Below, piece by piece: positions 15,520-24,711 of a stretch of DNA of 64,000 nt. This stretch comes from Gemmata palustris (GTDB lineage Bacteria; Planctomycetota; Planctomycetia; Gemmatales; Gemmataceae): assembly GCF_017939745.1 (NCBI RefSeq), contig NZ_JAGKQQ010000001.1, forward strand, positions 5,580,001-5,644,000, written 5' to 3'. A model generated the notes under the pieces. It was given only the letters and a program-made list of their open reading frames with translations. It ran no database searches and was not told the origin of the DNA. Each line of letters begins with the position of its first letter. The stretch's first letter is position 1. Made by a program: the position numbers and the translations under genes.

Positions 15520-17184
15520 TTACTTGTCTTTCTTCTCAGCGACCCATGTATCTTGCGGCGGGCGTTTGAGGTGGTGGCCGGTGGCCTCCTGGTAGGCTTG
15601 GGCGACCGCGAGCAGTGTGCTTTCGCCGAAGAGCCGGCCCGTGAAGGTGAGCGCCGTGGGTGAGTTGCCGCGGAAGCCGTTCGGCAAGCAGACAGTTGGG
15701 TGCCCGGTCAGGTTCGTGATTTGCAGATCGTTTCCGCCGGCGTACAGATCGACCTTCTCCATCACTTTCGCCATCTCGCGCATCAGGAGCGTGCGCGCAC
15801 GTTGCGCTTTGAGGTAATCGACGGCCGACACGAACCGCCCGCGGCGGAACGTGTTCGGCCACAGGCCGATGCCCTCCTTCACGTCCGCGCGGGTGATGTC
15901 GTCGAACGCCGTCGCTGCTTCCACGTCCAGAATCATGCTCACGATCTGTCCCGCGGCCTGTTGCGGCAACTTGATCGGCACCATCTTCGCACCCAATTCC
16001 TTGAGCACCTTCAGGTCCGTTTCGGACAAATTGCCCTCAACGAAGCCCACATTCAGTTCTTTCAGATTCACTTGCGAGGGCCAGTTAAACGGCCGGTCCT
16101 GGGCGGTCGCGTCCTTGCCGTCGAAGCCGTGGATCGCCCCGAACACCAGTGCGCAGTCCTCGGCGCTGCGGCACATCGGGCCGATCTTGTCGAGCGACCA
16201 GCACAGCGCCATGCACCCGTGCCGGCTCACGCGCCCGAACGTCGGGCGCAACCCGGTCACGCCGCACCGCGTGCTCGGCGAAACGATGCTGCCGAGCGTT
16301 TCGCTGCCCAACCCGAACCCGACCAGCCCCGCCGCAACGCTCGACGCGGTCCCCGCGGACGACCCGCTGCTCCCCTGTTTGATGTTCCACGGGTTGCGGG
16401 TGGTGCCGCCGAACCAAATATCGCCCCACGCGAGCGAGCCGAGCGTCGATTTACACGCCAGCACCGCCCCCGCATCGTCCAGGCGCGCGGCGACCGTCGC
16501 CTTCTCGTCGAGCTTTTGTTCTTGGAAATGCCCCGCGCCCCATGTGGTCGGATAACCAGGGTACGCGATCAGGTCTTTTGCGGCCCACGGGATGCCGTGG
16601 AGCGCTCCGCGGTACTTCCCCGCGGCAATCTCCCTGTCAGCTTCCGCCGCCTGCTTCAGTGCGAGTTCTTCCGTAAGCGAGACGGCACATAAGAGCGCCG
16701 GATTGTATTTCTTCAGCCGCGCGAGATAGATCTTCGTGAGATCGGCGGAAGTGATTTTCTTCAGGCGAATCAGTTCCGCCAGTGTTGCGAGTGGTAAGAA
16801 CGCGAGGTCATCGTCGGTGTCGGGCTTCTTCGGTACGGCGGGGCGTGCGCGAAGCTCGGTCTTCCCGCGCCCGTCTTTCGAGGGCGATTCCCACGGGACC
16901 GCGTTGAAGTGAATGGCGGGCGGAACCGCGTTCCCGAGGTCGAGTTTGTTGAACGCCGAGACGCTCCGCAGTGTGTTGGTAAGCGCGCTGGCTACGGTCT
17001 TTCGTTCCGCGTCCGTGAGTGTGACGCCGGCAACCCATTCCGCGTTCTGCACCATTTCTGCAGTGACCGTTTCGATCTTCGGTTGCGCTGCGGTGGCCGC
17101 GACCGCGCGCTGGAACGTGGCGCTACCAACGCCGACCGCGGCAACGGTGGCGAAGAGTTCGCGGCGCGAAACGTCGGGTGACAT
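15520..17184 (-). CDS. Tat-exported amidase (amidase signature family)
   Basis: 554 residues. Hydrolyses an amide bond of an unknown substrate. The Ser-cisSer-Lys triad is complete: Lys203 in PWAAKDL, Ser275 in GSSGSSAG and nucleophile Ser299 in GSETLGSI. A twin-arginine signal starts the protein (SRRELFATVAAVGVGSA), so the folded enzyme is exported across the cytoplasmic membrane. Residues 35-130 are an extra N-terminal extension compared with GatA, so it is not the tRNA amidotransferase subunit. ATG at 17184. Stands alone, divergent from the YceK-type lipoprotein gene by 78 bp. Confidence 0.9.
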   Translation of the reverse strand: MSPDVSRRELFATVAAVGVGSATFQRAVAATAAQPKIETVTAEMVQNAEWVAGVTLTDAERKTVASALTNTLRSVSAFNKLDLGNAVPPAIHFNAVPWESPSKDGRGKTELRARPAVPKKPDTDDDLAFLPLATLAELIRLKKITSADLTKIYLARLKKYNPALLCAVSLTEELALKQAAEADREIAAGKYRGALHGIPWAAKDLIAYPGYPTTWGAGHFQEQKLDEKATVAARLDDAGAVLACKSTLGSLAWGDIWFGGTTRNPWNIKQGSSGSSAGTASSVAAGLVGFGLGSETLGSIVSPSTRCGVTGLRPTFGRVSRHGCMALCWSLDKIGPMCRSAEDCALVFGAIHGFDGKDATAQDRPFNWPSQVNLKELNVGFVEGNLSETDLKVLKELGAKMVPIKLPQQAAGQIVSMILDVEAATAFDDITRADVKEGIGLWPNTFRRGRFVSAVDYLKAQRARTLLMREMAKVMEKVDLYAGGNDLQITNLTGHPTVCLPNGFRGNSPTALTFTGRLFGESTLLAVAQAYQEATGHHLKRPPQDTWVAEKKDK

Positions 17185-17262
17185 TTGGGGCCTTTCCTTG
17201 ATTGACGACGCGGAGTGTGAATGGTATTCGCCCGACGATTCTACCTCAGTTGCGAGTTGAGT

Positions 17263-17613
17263 ATGCTGCGGATTCCCGCGATTGCAGCGCTCGCGTTCGT
17301 GCTCGCCGGTTGTGGCACTGTGGAGAATTTCACGCGCGGCTACAAGGGTCAGACGAAGCCCTATGGCGGGGTACAGATCGCGGCGAACCGGTTCAACGAA
17401 GACCCCATTGCGGTCGCCTTGATGCTACCCTTCTGGACCACCGATCTGGGGCTTTCCGCGGTCGGCGATACGGTCGCTCTGCCGGTTACCGTTTCGCTCG
17501 CGATCGTTCGCGGGATCAGCGACTACTACTTCCCGAAAGACGAGACGCCAGTAAGCCAGAACGAACCGCGCACCGACGCTCCCGCAACCGACAAGCCACC
17601 GACCGCCCCCTGA
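17263..17613 (+). CDS. YceK/YidQ-family lipoprotein
   Basis: 116 residues. Lipoprotein signal with lipobox LAGC (Cys17), then a short domain with FTRGYKGQTKPYGGVQIA and the FWTTDLGLSAVGDTVALPVTV segment characteristic of YceK/YidQ-type (DUF1375) lipoproteins. The tail is polar and proline-rich. Function in the envelope is not known. ATG at 17263 starts the signal; the upstream ATG at 17221 would add 14 residues of non-signal sequence. Ribosome-binding site weak. Confidence 0.7.
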   Translation: MLRIPAIAALAFVLAGCGTVENFTRGYKGQTKPYGGVQIAANRFNEDPIAVALMLPFWTTDLGLSAVGDTVALPVTVSLAIVRGISDYYFPKDETPVSQNEPRTDAPATDKPPTAP

Positions 17614-17677
17614 ACCAAACTCCCGCGCCGCGTGTCCCGTGTTTGTCGCACGGGAAACCGAGGTTCGGGACACTTCG

Positions 17678-18643
17678 ATGGGTGCTTCACACGAAGAAAG
17701 TTGGCGCACCACAACGAACCCGCGGTACCTCCTGAAACTGTCGCGGATTCGACCCAACGGCCGCAAGTATCTGCTTCTTGTGTGCGCCGCAGTCCGTCAC
17801 CTGATGCCCGGTCCGCAGACCGGGATCGCGAACCGGGTTCTTACGGAAATCGAACGGTTCGCGGTCGCGCAGCCCCGCAAGGGCGTTCAGACGCACATCT
17901 GGCGGGATGTGATTCAGCGTGCGATCCCGCAAATCTCCGGCCCGTCATCGCGCTCGGGGCTTTCAGCTAACGGCACTTGGCTGCGCGTTTTGGAACACCG
18001 ATTGGGCGCGCTATCACAGATCCGCGCGGCGGACGTGAACGTGGTATTCGACTCGGCATTCTCTCAAGTCGAATATCGCACCCGGACGGATACGGCTACC
18101 GAGGTACGGGCACTAACCGCGCGCCTCGTCCCCGGGCGGCAACCCGCGGTGCCCGGCTGGTTCAGGCGATTGTTGGGTGCTCCTGTGCCTCCCAAACCAG
18201 CTCCAAACCTGTCGGCTCAACAGCTCCGGGACGAAATTGTGTCGCGTGTGTCCCCAGATCGCCAAGAGGCAGTTCGTGCGACGTGGTCCGGGATCACAGA
18301 TACCACGGCCGCAATAACACAAGCGTACCGCCTCGTCGACGAGCACACCCAACAGCAGATGGCCGAACTGACCGCACGGGCTTGTGATCTGGTGCGCGAA
18401 GTGTTCGGCAATCCGTTTAGCCCGCCCGTGATCGACCCCGGGTGGCTTCAGTGGAATCACGGCGCGGTCCACCACATCGCGGAACGAATCGCGACGAGCG
18501 GTGACTTCACCGATTTGCCCATTCTGAGTGACGCACTCGAAGACGCGGGTTGTTGCGATGAGGAACTGTTGCGCCACTGTCGCGAGCCGCACCTGCACGT
18601 TCCCGGGTGCTGGGCGCTCGATGCCGTGCGGGGGCGGAACTGA
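17678..18643 (+). CDS. Gemmata-type hypothetical protein, second member of the family at 3070-3864
   Basis: 321 residues. N-terminal module: ESWRTTTNPRYLLKLSRI, then RKYLLLVCAAVRHLMP and ERFAVAQP, the degenerate form of an N-terminal domain common in Gemmata hypothetical proteins. C-terminal module: VREVFGNPFSPPVIDPGWL, then DFTDLPILSDALEDAGC and HCREPHLHVPGCWALDAV, closely similar in layout to the end of the product of 3070-3864. Cysteine and histidine positions in the last 30 residues are shared. A middle Pro-rich linker separates them. No enzymatic motif. ATG at 17678 assumed. Function unknown. Confidence 0.7.
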   Translation: MGASHEESWRTTTNPRYLLKLSRIRPNGRKYLLLVCAAVRHLMPGPQTGIANRVLTEIERFAVAQPRKGVQTHIWRDVIQRAIPQISGPSSRSGLSANGTWLRVLEHRLGALSQIRAADVNVVFDSAFSQVEYRTRTDTATEVRALTARLVPGRQPAVPGWFRRLLGAPVPPKPAPNLSAQQLRDEIVSRVSPDRQEAVRATWSGITDTTAAITQAYRLVDEHTQQQMAELTARACDLVREVFGNPFSPPVIDPGWLQWNHGAVHHIAERIATSGDFTDLPILSDALEDAGCCDEELLRHCREPHLHVPGCWALDAVRGRN

Positions 18644-18645
18644 GT

Positions 18646-18734
18646 TCGGTGATTCGTGCCAGAAGTCGAAGTGCTGGCAACCGAAATAGCGCAAAAACGT
18701 GACCCGATTACGGCGACTCGTGGGGCACCGTAAC
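18646..18734. terminator. Two hairpins between convergent genes
   Basis: First: TTCGGT 18646-18651 with ACCGAA 18681-18686 enclosing TGCCAG 18658-18663 with CTGGCA 18675-18680. Second: arms about 18705-18714 and 18729-18738 with one mismatch. They lie between the family gene and the convergent DUF1559 gene; no strong U-tract is seen. Confidence 0.55.
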
Positions 18735-18758
18735 CGGGGTGAGCGAAGAACAAATGGG

Positions 18759-19655
18759 TTACCAATCGTTGCTCAGAACCTCGCCGCCGGCGCGCGTACA
18801 GGCGTAGGCGAGTGTGACCGGCGAAACCGACGACCGAACGAACCGCACGCTCCCGTCCGCCAGAACCACGTTCGCCCCGCCCGTGTGGAAGCTGTACATT
18901 TCACTGTCGTTTGTGCAGTTAACGACGCAGGTACCGGGCGTCTTGTTCGTGCCGCTCGTCACCCCACTGATGCTGAACCCCGTGTCCGGGTCCGCCCACC
19001 CCCACCCGTCGGCCGTGTTGGTTCCCTGGTCCTTGCCCAGGATGAACACGTTCGGGCGCCCGGCGTCCTCCGCGAGCATGATCGTGTTCGACGTTCCGTC
19101 GGTGATCGCGGTGATCCGGACCCGCAGGGGGAAGTTCGACGCTGTTTCTTTTTCCAGCACGCCGACCGCCGCGCCCGCCCCGGGATACGTCAGCCCGTTG
19201 GCGGGCCAGAAGTCGGGCTTCACCTCGTTGACCGAGCCGTAGTCCCCAGCGCCCAACGTGCCGAGGCTCGTGGCGCGCCGACTGTCCGGGGCCGACGGGC
19301 ACTTGAACAGTTTGAACGAGGTCTGCGACACGACCGCGTTTGTCCCACTGTTCCACGCCACGTTCAGATCCCACTGCTTAGCGACGTTGTCCTGTTCGAC
19401 GTAGGGCAGCCCGAGCGTCGTCCACGACCGCTTGGCCGGAACGGTCGTCCGGCTGGGAGGCAAGAATCCGTTCGAGCTTTCAAAGTTGTGGATCGCCAGT
19501 CCGAACTGCTTCAAATTGTTCTGGCAGCTCATGCGGGCCGCGGCCTCGCGCACTTTCTGCACCGCGGGGAGAAGCAGCCCAATGAGGATGGCAATGATCG
19601 CGATCACCACCAGCAATTCAATGAGTGTAAAAGCGCGACGCGGGCGCTGGAGCAT
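18759..19655 (-). CDS. DUF1559 pseudopilin-like protein
   Basis: 298 residues. Type IV prepilin N-terminus: cleavage region RRAFTLIELLVVIAIIAILI followed by GLLLPAVQKVREAAARMSC, the usual planctomycete form. The large C-terminal globular DUF1559 domain ends with the FHTGGANVVLADGSV motif (H...DG). Such proteins occur in dozens of copies in planctomycete genomes and are thought to be exported by a type II secretion-like/pilin system, with unclear roles in the envelope. Two short palindromes lie 52-100 bp upstream of its start. No pilus genes are adjacent. Confidence 0.93.
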   Translation of the reverse strand: MLQRPRRAFTLIELLVVIAIIAILIGLLLPAVQKVREAAARMSCQNNLKQFGLAIHNFESSNGFLPPSRTTVPAKRSWTTLGLPYVEQDNVAKQWDLNVAWNSGTNAVVSQTSFKLFKCPSAPDSRRATSLGTLGAGDYGSVNEVKPDFWPANGLTYPGAGAAVGVLEKETASNFPLRVRITAITDGTSNTIMLAEDAGRPNVFILGKDQGTNTADGWGWADPDTGFSISGVTSGTNKTPGTCVVNCTNDSEMYSFHTGGANVVLADGSVRFVRSSVSPVTLAYACTRAGGEVLSNDW

Positions 19656-19706
19656 GAAGCACCTTGTTCGGAATCGGGATCGAATGAGAACTGAAGAGGT
19701 GTAGAA

Positions 19707-19755
19707 TTCTTACCGCCACGGGTAAGAAAGTCTCATTGATATTCGATGAATATCA
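19707..19755. promoter_or_regulatory. Two short palindromes upstream of the DUF1559 gene
   Basis: TTCTTACC 19707-19714 pairs with GGTAAGAA 19721-19728 (6-base loop), and TGATATTC 19737-19744 pairs with GAATATCA 19748-19755 (3-base centre). They lie 52-100 bp before the start at 19655, in an AT-rich stretch, and could be operator or leader structures. The remaining sequence to 19952 shows no gene. Confidence 0.45.
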
Positions 19756-19952
19756 CGTGTTGAAAATGTGAAGGCGACCAGGCTGATACGGCCGTGATGC
19801 GCAGTGCAAGAGTGGGTTACACGCGGTCGGTGACGTGTCCGCTCCCGTGGGCAGAACCGGCGGGGCGCTCGGGCGCCCGGTGCCGGCAGAAATGTGGATC
19901 GAGTAGCCGGCGGGCCGTTCCCAACAACGGAACCCGCCGAAAACGATCGAGG

Positions 19953-22061
19953 TTACTTGCGCAGTACCAGATTCTCGATGAAGAACTCCATCATCCGCGG
20001 CTGCGAGATCCCGGAGTGGCCCGCGTCCGGGCCGACCTGCAGGTCGAAGCTCTTGCCCGCGCGCTGGAGCGCGCGGATCAGTTGCAGCGAGTTCGACGGG
20101 TGGACGTTGTTGTCCGCGGTACCGTAGTAGATCATCAGCCGGCCCTTCAGTTTCGCCGCGTGGACCACCGCGCTGCCCGCGTCGTACCCGGCCTTGTTGT
20201 CCTGCGGCAGCCCCATGTACCGCTCCGTATAGATCGAATCGTATAGCCGGTAGTCGGTCACCGGGGACGAGGCGCACGCGGCTTGAAACACGTCCGGGTG
20301 CCGCAGTAGGCACATAACGGATGCGTACCCGCCGTAAGAGCCCCCGTAGATGCCCACGCGGGTCTTATCGAGGTACGGGCGCTCCCACAGCGCCTTCACC
20401 CCGGCTGCCTGGTCGTCGATCTCGACCACACCGAGTTTCCCGTAGATCGCGTCGAGGAACTTCTTTCCCCGCCCGCCCGCGCTGCGCGAATCGAACGACG
20501 CGACCAGGAACCCGTACTCGGCCAGCGCCGACGGTGCGGCGTGCGTCTCGCGGGCGCCGTTCGTTCCCGGCCCGGCGTACACTGATACGAGCAGCGGGTA
20601 CTTTTTCGCGGGGTCGAAGTTCGATGGGAAGTGCAGCAGTCCGTACAGGTCTGTCGCGCCGTCCCCGGCTTTGAACTTCAGCAGTTCCGGTGCGCGGAGT
20701 CCGAGCTTCTCGAACTTCGTGGTGTCGCTCTTCGCCAGGTCCGCGACCGCCTTCCCGTCCGCGGAGACGAGCCGGCTCGCGGGGGGAACGGCGTGCGTCT
20801 GGTACACGTCGATGAAGTGCTTGCCGTCCGGGGCGAAGTCGACGGCGTGGTGGAACGCGGGATCGGTCAGGCGCGTGTCGCCCGTGCCGTCGAGCCCCAC
20901 GCGGTGGAGTTGGAGCTTCATCGGGTTGTCGCCGCTGCGGGCGGTGTAGTAGAGTACGCCCGCCTCTTCATCGACGCGGACGACGTTCGCCACCTCGAAC
21001 GGGTAATTCGTCAGGGTGGCGAGGAGCTTCCCACCGAGGTCGTAGAGGTAGAGGTTGCGCCAGCCGGTGCGCTCCGAGGTCCAGATGAACCGGCGCCCGT
21101 CTTTGAGGAACCGCATCGGCGGCAGGTTCTCGACCCAGCTCGCCGGCCACTCCTCGCGGACCACGACCCGGCACTTCCCACCCACCGGGTCCGCGGCGGC
21201 GAGTTCCAGCACGTTCTGGCGCCGGTTCGTCCGCTCGAAGAGTAACTCCTTGCCGTCCGCCGCCCAGGAAACCCGGTACGCGTAGTGCCCGACCACATCG
21301 TTAGCGAACGGCTTACCGTCGCGCACGTCGAGCTTCGTCGTCTTCTTGGTGGTGAGGTCGTAGACGAGCAGATCGACGACCGGGTTCGGGGCGCCCGGCT
21401 TCGGGTACGGTTCGGCGTCGAGCTTCGTCATGAGCGCCGTCTGATCGAGCGCCAGGTAATAATCGGGGACGCTCGTCTCGTCGAACCGGTAGAACGCGAC
21501 CTTCTTGCTGTCCGGGGACCACCACATCGCCGAGCGCTGGAACAGTTCCTCGCCGTACACCCAGCTCGCGGAGCCGTTCTTGATGCGGGACTTCTCGCTC
21601 CCGTCGGTGGTCACCGCCATTTCGATCAGCCCCTTGGCGTCCGACAGCCACAGGTTCCGGTCGCGGTAGAACGCCTTGAACTGGCCGTCCGGGGACGTGG
21701 TCGAGGTGGACTGTCGCCCGCGCGGTGCCCCGCCTTGGGGTGCCCCACCGAACGGCCCGCGCCCGCCCGGCCCTTTCGGGGCGTCCTTCGCGTCCGCGAC
21801 CGGGGTAATCTTACCCGTGGCGATGTCGAACCGGAGGAATTTCCCCTCGTGCCGGTACTCGAACGCCTTCCCCTCGTCCTTCCATGTGACCGAGACCGCG
21901 CCGGACTTCACCGCACCCGGGAGCTCCTTGCTCACCTTTTGGTAGTTGTCGTACCCCGGCATCGTCGCGAGCCGGTCCTGTGCGGCGAGTTCGCGACACG
22001 CGAGGGAAACGGTGACGGCACACAGTACAGCGAGCGAAATCGTCTGACCCGACATCTTCAC
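19953..22061 (-). CDS. DPP4-type S9 family peptidase, exported
   Basis: 702 residues. A signal peptide (hydrophobic stretch about 8-22) precedes a beta-propeller domain (about 50-460) and an alpha/beta-hydrolase domain. Catalytic triad: Ser575 in GIYGGSYGGYAS, Asp650 in YGTADNN and His682 in DAGHSG. The propeller carries SWVYGEELF with the Glu pair (171-172) that in dipeptidyl peptidase IV holds the substrate amino end, so it should remove X-Pro or similar dipeptides in the periplasm. A Gly/Pro-rich insert at 96-116 is unusual. GTG at 22061 follows GGGGGACC; ATG at 22055 is an alternative. Confidence 0.93.
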   Translation of the reverse strand: MKMSGQTISLAVLCAVTVSLACRELAAQDRLATMPGYDNYQKVSKELPGAVKSGAVSVTWKDEGKAFEYRHEGKFLRFDIATGKITPVADAKDAPKGPGGRGPFGGAPQGGAPRGRQSTSTTSPDGQFKAFYRDRNLWLSDAKGLIEMAVTTDGSEKSRIKNGSASWVYGEELFQRSAMWWSPDSKKVAFYRFDETSVPDYYLALDQTALMTKLDAEPYPKPGAPNPVVDLLVYDLTTKKTTKLDVRDGKPFANDVVGHYAYRVSWAADGKELLFERTNRRQNVLELAAADPVGGKCRVVVREEWPASWVENLPPMRFLKDGRRFIWTSERTGWRNLYLYDLGGKLLATLTNYPFEVANVVRVDEEAGVLYYTARSGDNPMKLQLHRVGLDGTGDTRLTDPAFHHAVDFAPDGKHFIDVYQTHAVPPASRLVSADGKAVADLAKSDTTKFEKLGLRAPELLKFKAGDGATDLYGLLHFPSNFDPAKKYPLLVSVYAGPGTNGARETHAAPSALAEYGFLVASFDSRSAGGRGKKFLDAIYGKLGVVEIDDQAAGVKALWERPYLDKTRVGIYGGSYGGYASVMCLLRHPDVFQAACASSPVTDYRLYDSIYTERYMGLPQDNKAGYDAGSAVVHAAKLKGRLMIYYGTADNNVHPSNSLQLIRALQRAGKSFDLQVGPDAGHSGISQPRMMEFFIENLVLRK

Positions 22062-22262
22062 GACGGTCCCCCAGTGCGAGCGGAGTGGACGGCGCCGCCC
22101 GGCGAGACTCGGGCGGCCGAGTGTCCATGATTCATCGGGCGCCGGTCCGGGTCAAATGAGAAGCCGGAAAGAAGTCGCGGTCGGGCGACGAGCGGCCCTT
22201 GCTCGTTCCCGGTCGGTGAAACCGGTCTACCGAAGTAATTGGGAACTTCAGATCGGGGTTCC

Positions 22263-22463
22263 TCACTCGATCATCAGCACGGCACCCGTGGGGCCGATTG
22301 CTAGGCAGATGTGGTCGTAACGGATCTCGAGCTTCTCGAACACGTTTAAGACGGTGTACGCGGCGATGTCGCGGATTTGGGTGAGGTTCGCGAGCTCCAT
22401 GATCGGCCCCAGTTGGAGAACGATCGGGGTGTCAATCATGATGCGGTCGGCGACGATGGGCAC
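22263..22463 (-). CDS. Small hypothetical protein
   Basis: 66 residues from a GTG at 22463, which has GAGGGGAG 4-5 bases upstream. The product is hydrophobic and well formed: PIVLQLGPIMELANLTQI, then YTVLNVFEKLEIRYDHICLA and ending GPTGAVLMIE. Codon use and composition look coding, unlike the sequence upstream of it. No family is recognised. It lies between the DPP4-type gene and a secreted-protein gene, all on the minus strand. It could also be the end of a decayed longer gene. Confidence 0.45.
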   Translation of the reverse strand: MPIVADRIMIDTPIVLQLGPIMELANLTQIRDIAAYTVLNVFEKLEIRYDHICLAIGPTGAVLMIE

Positions 22464-22788
22464 GGTGCTCCCCTCAAACTGTTCATGGAAATTAGCGGCG
22501 AAGCGCGCTGGGCTCCGCCGCACGCCGGTCACAGCGATGTCCGCACCCGGAGCGGGCGCGGGCGGCACCCGTCGGCGGTGCTGGTACTGTCGAGCGCGAA
22601 CGGGCCGGTGCCCCCGGCCGCGGTGAGCGAAACCCCTGAAATACTCGCTCCTGCTGCCGATGCGCCCGGCGGACCGCTTGTCCCCCAACTCGCGTAACCG
22701 CACGTCGCGCGAGTTGGGAAACAACGTGGGTGCTCGGTGCGGGCCGGCGCGCCACGCTTGGAGCGCCGGCCCGGGGCGAACCGGGGCG
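22464..22788. other. Intergenic region with two strong hairpins
   Basis: An 11-bp perfect hairpin (22684-22694 with 22708-22718) and an 11-bp terminator (22740-22773) lie here. No gene is supported; open frames on both strands lack ribosome-binding sites. Confidence 0.5.
22740..22773 (-). terminator. Terminator hairpin of the secreted-protein gene
   Basis: Perfect 11-bp GC-rich arms 22740-22750 and 22763-22773 with a 12-base loop, 15 bp past the stop of the gene at 22789-24378. No U-tract follows on the minus strand. Confidence 0.65.
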
Positions 22789-24378
22789 TTACTTCTTGGT
22801 CCTCACGTCGAGCCCGGTGAGCCGGAAGTCGAACGGCCCCGGCCCCTTTTTCTCGGCCGTCTTGAACTTCAGTTCGCTCTTCACGTTGTTGTTCCCGATC
22901 GCCAGCAGCTTTCCGTCCGGGGTGGCGCGGAACGTGTCGGTGTCGAGGGTTTGCGCATCCGGCAACCCGGCCGCGATCTGGTCGATGAGCAGATTCGCCG
23001 GCACCACGAACCCGCCAGCCGCGGCCCCCGCTGGAGCGGTGACGATCGCGACCGTGACAATGACCACGTCCACGAGCGCTTTCACCAGCGTCTTCACCAG
23101 GCCGATGTTGTTGTCCTGCTCGAACAGCGTGGCCGTCACCAGCACGTCCCCGGCGGAGGTCAGGTTCGGCTGCTCGGCCGGGGGAAACACAACGCGGTCG
23201 GCCGCGGCGAAGGTCCTGGTGTCCCCGTTACCGATCCCCGTCAGTACCGCCGTCGTCTTGGTGAACACCTGATTATCGGCACCAATCACGTAGATGGCGA
23301 AGATCTCGTCCTTGACTTCACCGGTCGTGTCCAGCGCGCGGAGCTCCTTAATCGACACCTGGGAGACGGTCGGCGCGGTGTTCGACCGCGGCGTCTTCGC
23401 GGCTGGTTGGATCCCGGCGGCCTTCACGAGTTCGCCCATGCGCTCGACCGTCAGCGCTTTCGTCGGGTCCATCTTCGCAAGTTCCGGGCCGGCGAGCCGC
23501 TGGCGCACCGCGACGGGGATCTTTTCCCAGTTCTTCTCGTAGTCGATGATCGCCTGTTTGGGGAGCTTGCGGAGCTGGGCGAACGCGGCCTCTTCCACCT
23601 TCGTTTCGGGCTTGGCCCCGGTGTTGAACCGCTTAACCATATGAATCAGCGCGGGCAGCAGCGGGTTGCCGTTCTGCGGCGTCTTGGTCTGGATGCGGGC
23701 GAGGAACTCGGCCCGGCGCGCTGGCGAGAACCCCTTCACCTTCTTGCCCTTGGGCGGCTGGGCCGGGTTCTGCACGCGCTGCCCGGCGACCTGTGCCCCG
23801 TTCTTGCCCGCCGGTGCCTTCACGCCCCCGATCACCCCATTATTCGGAACTACACCGGCCCCTTTCGTGTTCGGGCGCTGCACCCCGCCGGCGACGAACC
23901 CGTCCTCGTCGATCACCCACCCGAACAGGCCGTCGCCGTCTTCGGCGCGGTACAACCCGGCCACCACGTGATCGTCGCACCGCTTGGCGGTGAACGTCAG
24001 CGCCGTGTCGCCGGACCTGAGTTCGCCGCTCACGGTGTCGGCCGTGACCGTGGCCTTGAGCGTGCGGGCGCCGTTGACGGCTTCGATTTTGTCGCCCGCC
24101 GACGCCCCCTTGAACCACGCCGCGTGGTCGGCGTTGAACCCCTTGTCGTCGCTGCACGCATAAACCAAGAAAGATTTCCCGTCGCACACGACGCCGATCC
24201 GCGCCGACTCGGGCGCGCCGGCGATGGTGCCAACGAAAGTGTGGGCGGCGGCCGCGTCCGGCGGGGCCGGGGGCTGAGTGGCTCCGGCCGGGGCCGCCTC
24301 CGTACCGATGAGCAGAACCGCGGCGAGCAGCGCGAGCAGCGTGCCCGCGCGAATCAACGTAACTGCGGAGCGGGTCAT
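22789..24378 (-). CDS. Secreted hypothetical protein
   Basis: 529 residues. Signal peptide: ALLAAVLLIGTEAAPAGA within the first 35 residues. A first domain (40-160) has repeated short beta strands (FVGTIAGAPESARIGVVCDG, VAGLYRAEDGDGLFGW). A basic Pro/Gly linker (170-215) leads to a helical part (215-330) and a C-terminal part with a hydrophobic, possibly membrane-associating stretch DVVIVTVAIVTAPAGAAAGG near 440. I do not recognise a family or catalytic motif. ATG at 24378 is preceded by GGAGGAACG. Divergent from the sigma factor gene. Probably an envelope or extracellular protein. Confidence 0.65.
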   Translation of the reverse strand: MTRSAVTLIRAGTLLALLAAVLLIGTEAAPAGATQPPAPPDAAAAHTFVGTIAGAPESARIGVVCDGKSFLVYACSDDKGFNADHAAWFKGASAGDKIEAVNGARTLKATVTADTVSGELRSGDTALTFTAKRCDDHVVAGLYRAEDGDGLFGWVIDEDGFVAGGVQRPNTKGAGVVPNNGVIGGVKAPAGKNGAQVAGQRVQNPAQPPKGKKVKGFSPARRAEFLARIQTKTPQNGNPLLPALIHMVKRFNTGAKPETKVEEAAFAQLRKLPKQAIIDYEKNWEKIPVAVRQRLAGPELAKMDPTKALTVERMGELVKAAGIQPAAKTPRSNTAPTVSQVSIKELRALDTTGEVKDEIFAIYVIGADNQVFTKTTAVLTGIGNGDTRTFAAADRVVFPPAEQPNLTSAGDVLVTATLFEQDNNIGLVKTLVKALVDVVIVTVAIVTAPAGAAAGGFVVPANLLIDQIAAGLPDAQTLDTDTFRATPDGKLLAIGNNNVKSELKFKTAEKKGPGPFDFRLTGLDVRTKK

Positions 24379-24711
24379 GTCGTTCCTCCGTAATCCAGGC
24401 GCACCGGGACCGGGGCCGCGACGCGCGGCGGGACCGGGAACCGGGCCGTAGTGAAATGGGACAGTTCCTACCTGACGGGCAGAGCGGCGACGGGCGAACC
24501 GCTCACCGGTACCAACGCGAGGGCCTTACGCGAATAATTTCGTGTCCGGCGGGCGCGGGGCGATTCGCTTGCGCAAGTACCGCACGGGCGAGTGTTCAGG
24601 AGCACCGAGACCCCTACCCGGCGCACGGGCGCGCCGATCCAATAACCGGACCACTCCATGTCACCGGGCGCGAGAATTGTTCCACAGAAATCGGATCGGT
24701 ATACTCACGCC
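24379..24711. other. Divergent intergenic region
   Basis: About 330 bp between the secreted protein and sigma factor genes. Promoters for both must lie here. No clear -35/-10 hexamers, strong palindrome or coding frame is visible. Confidence 0.4.
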
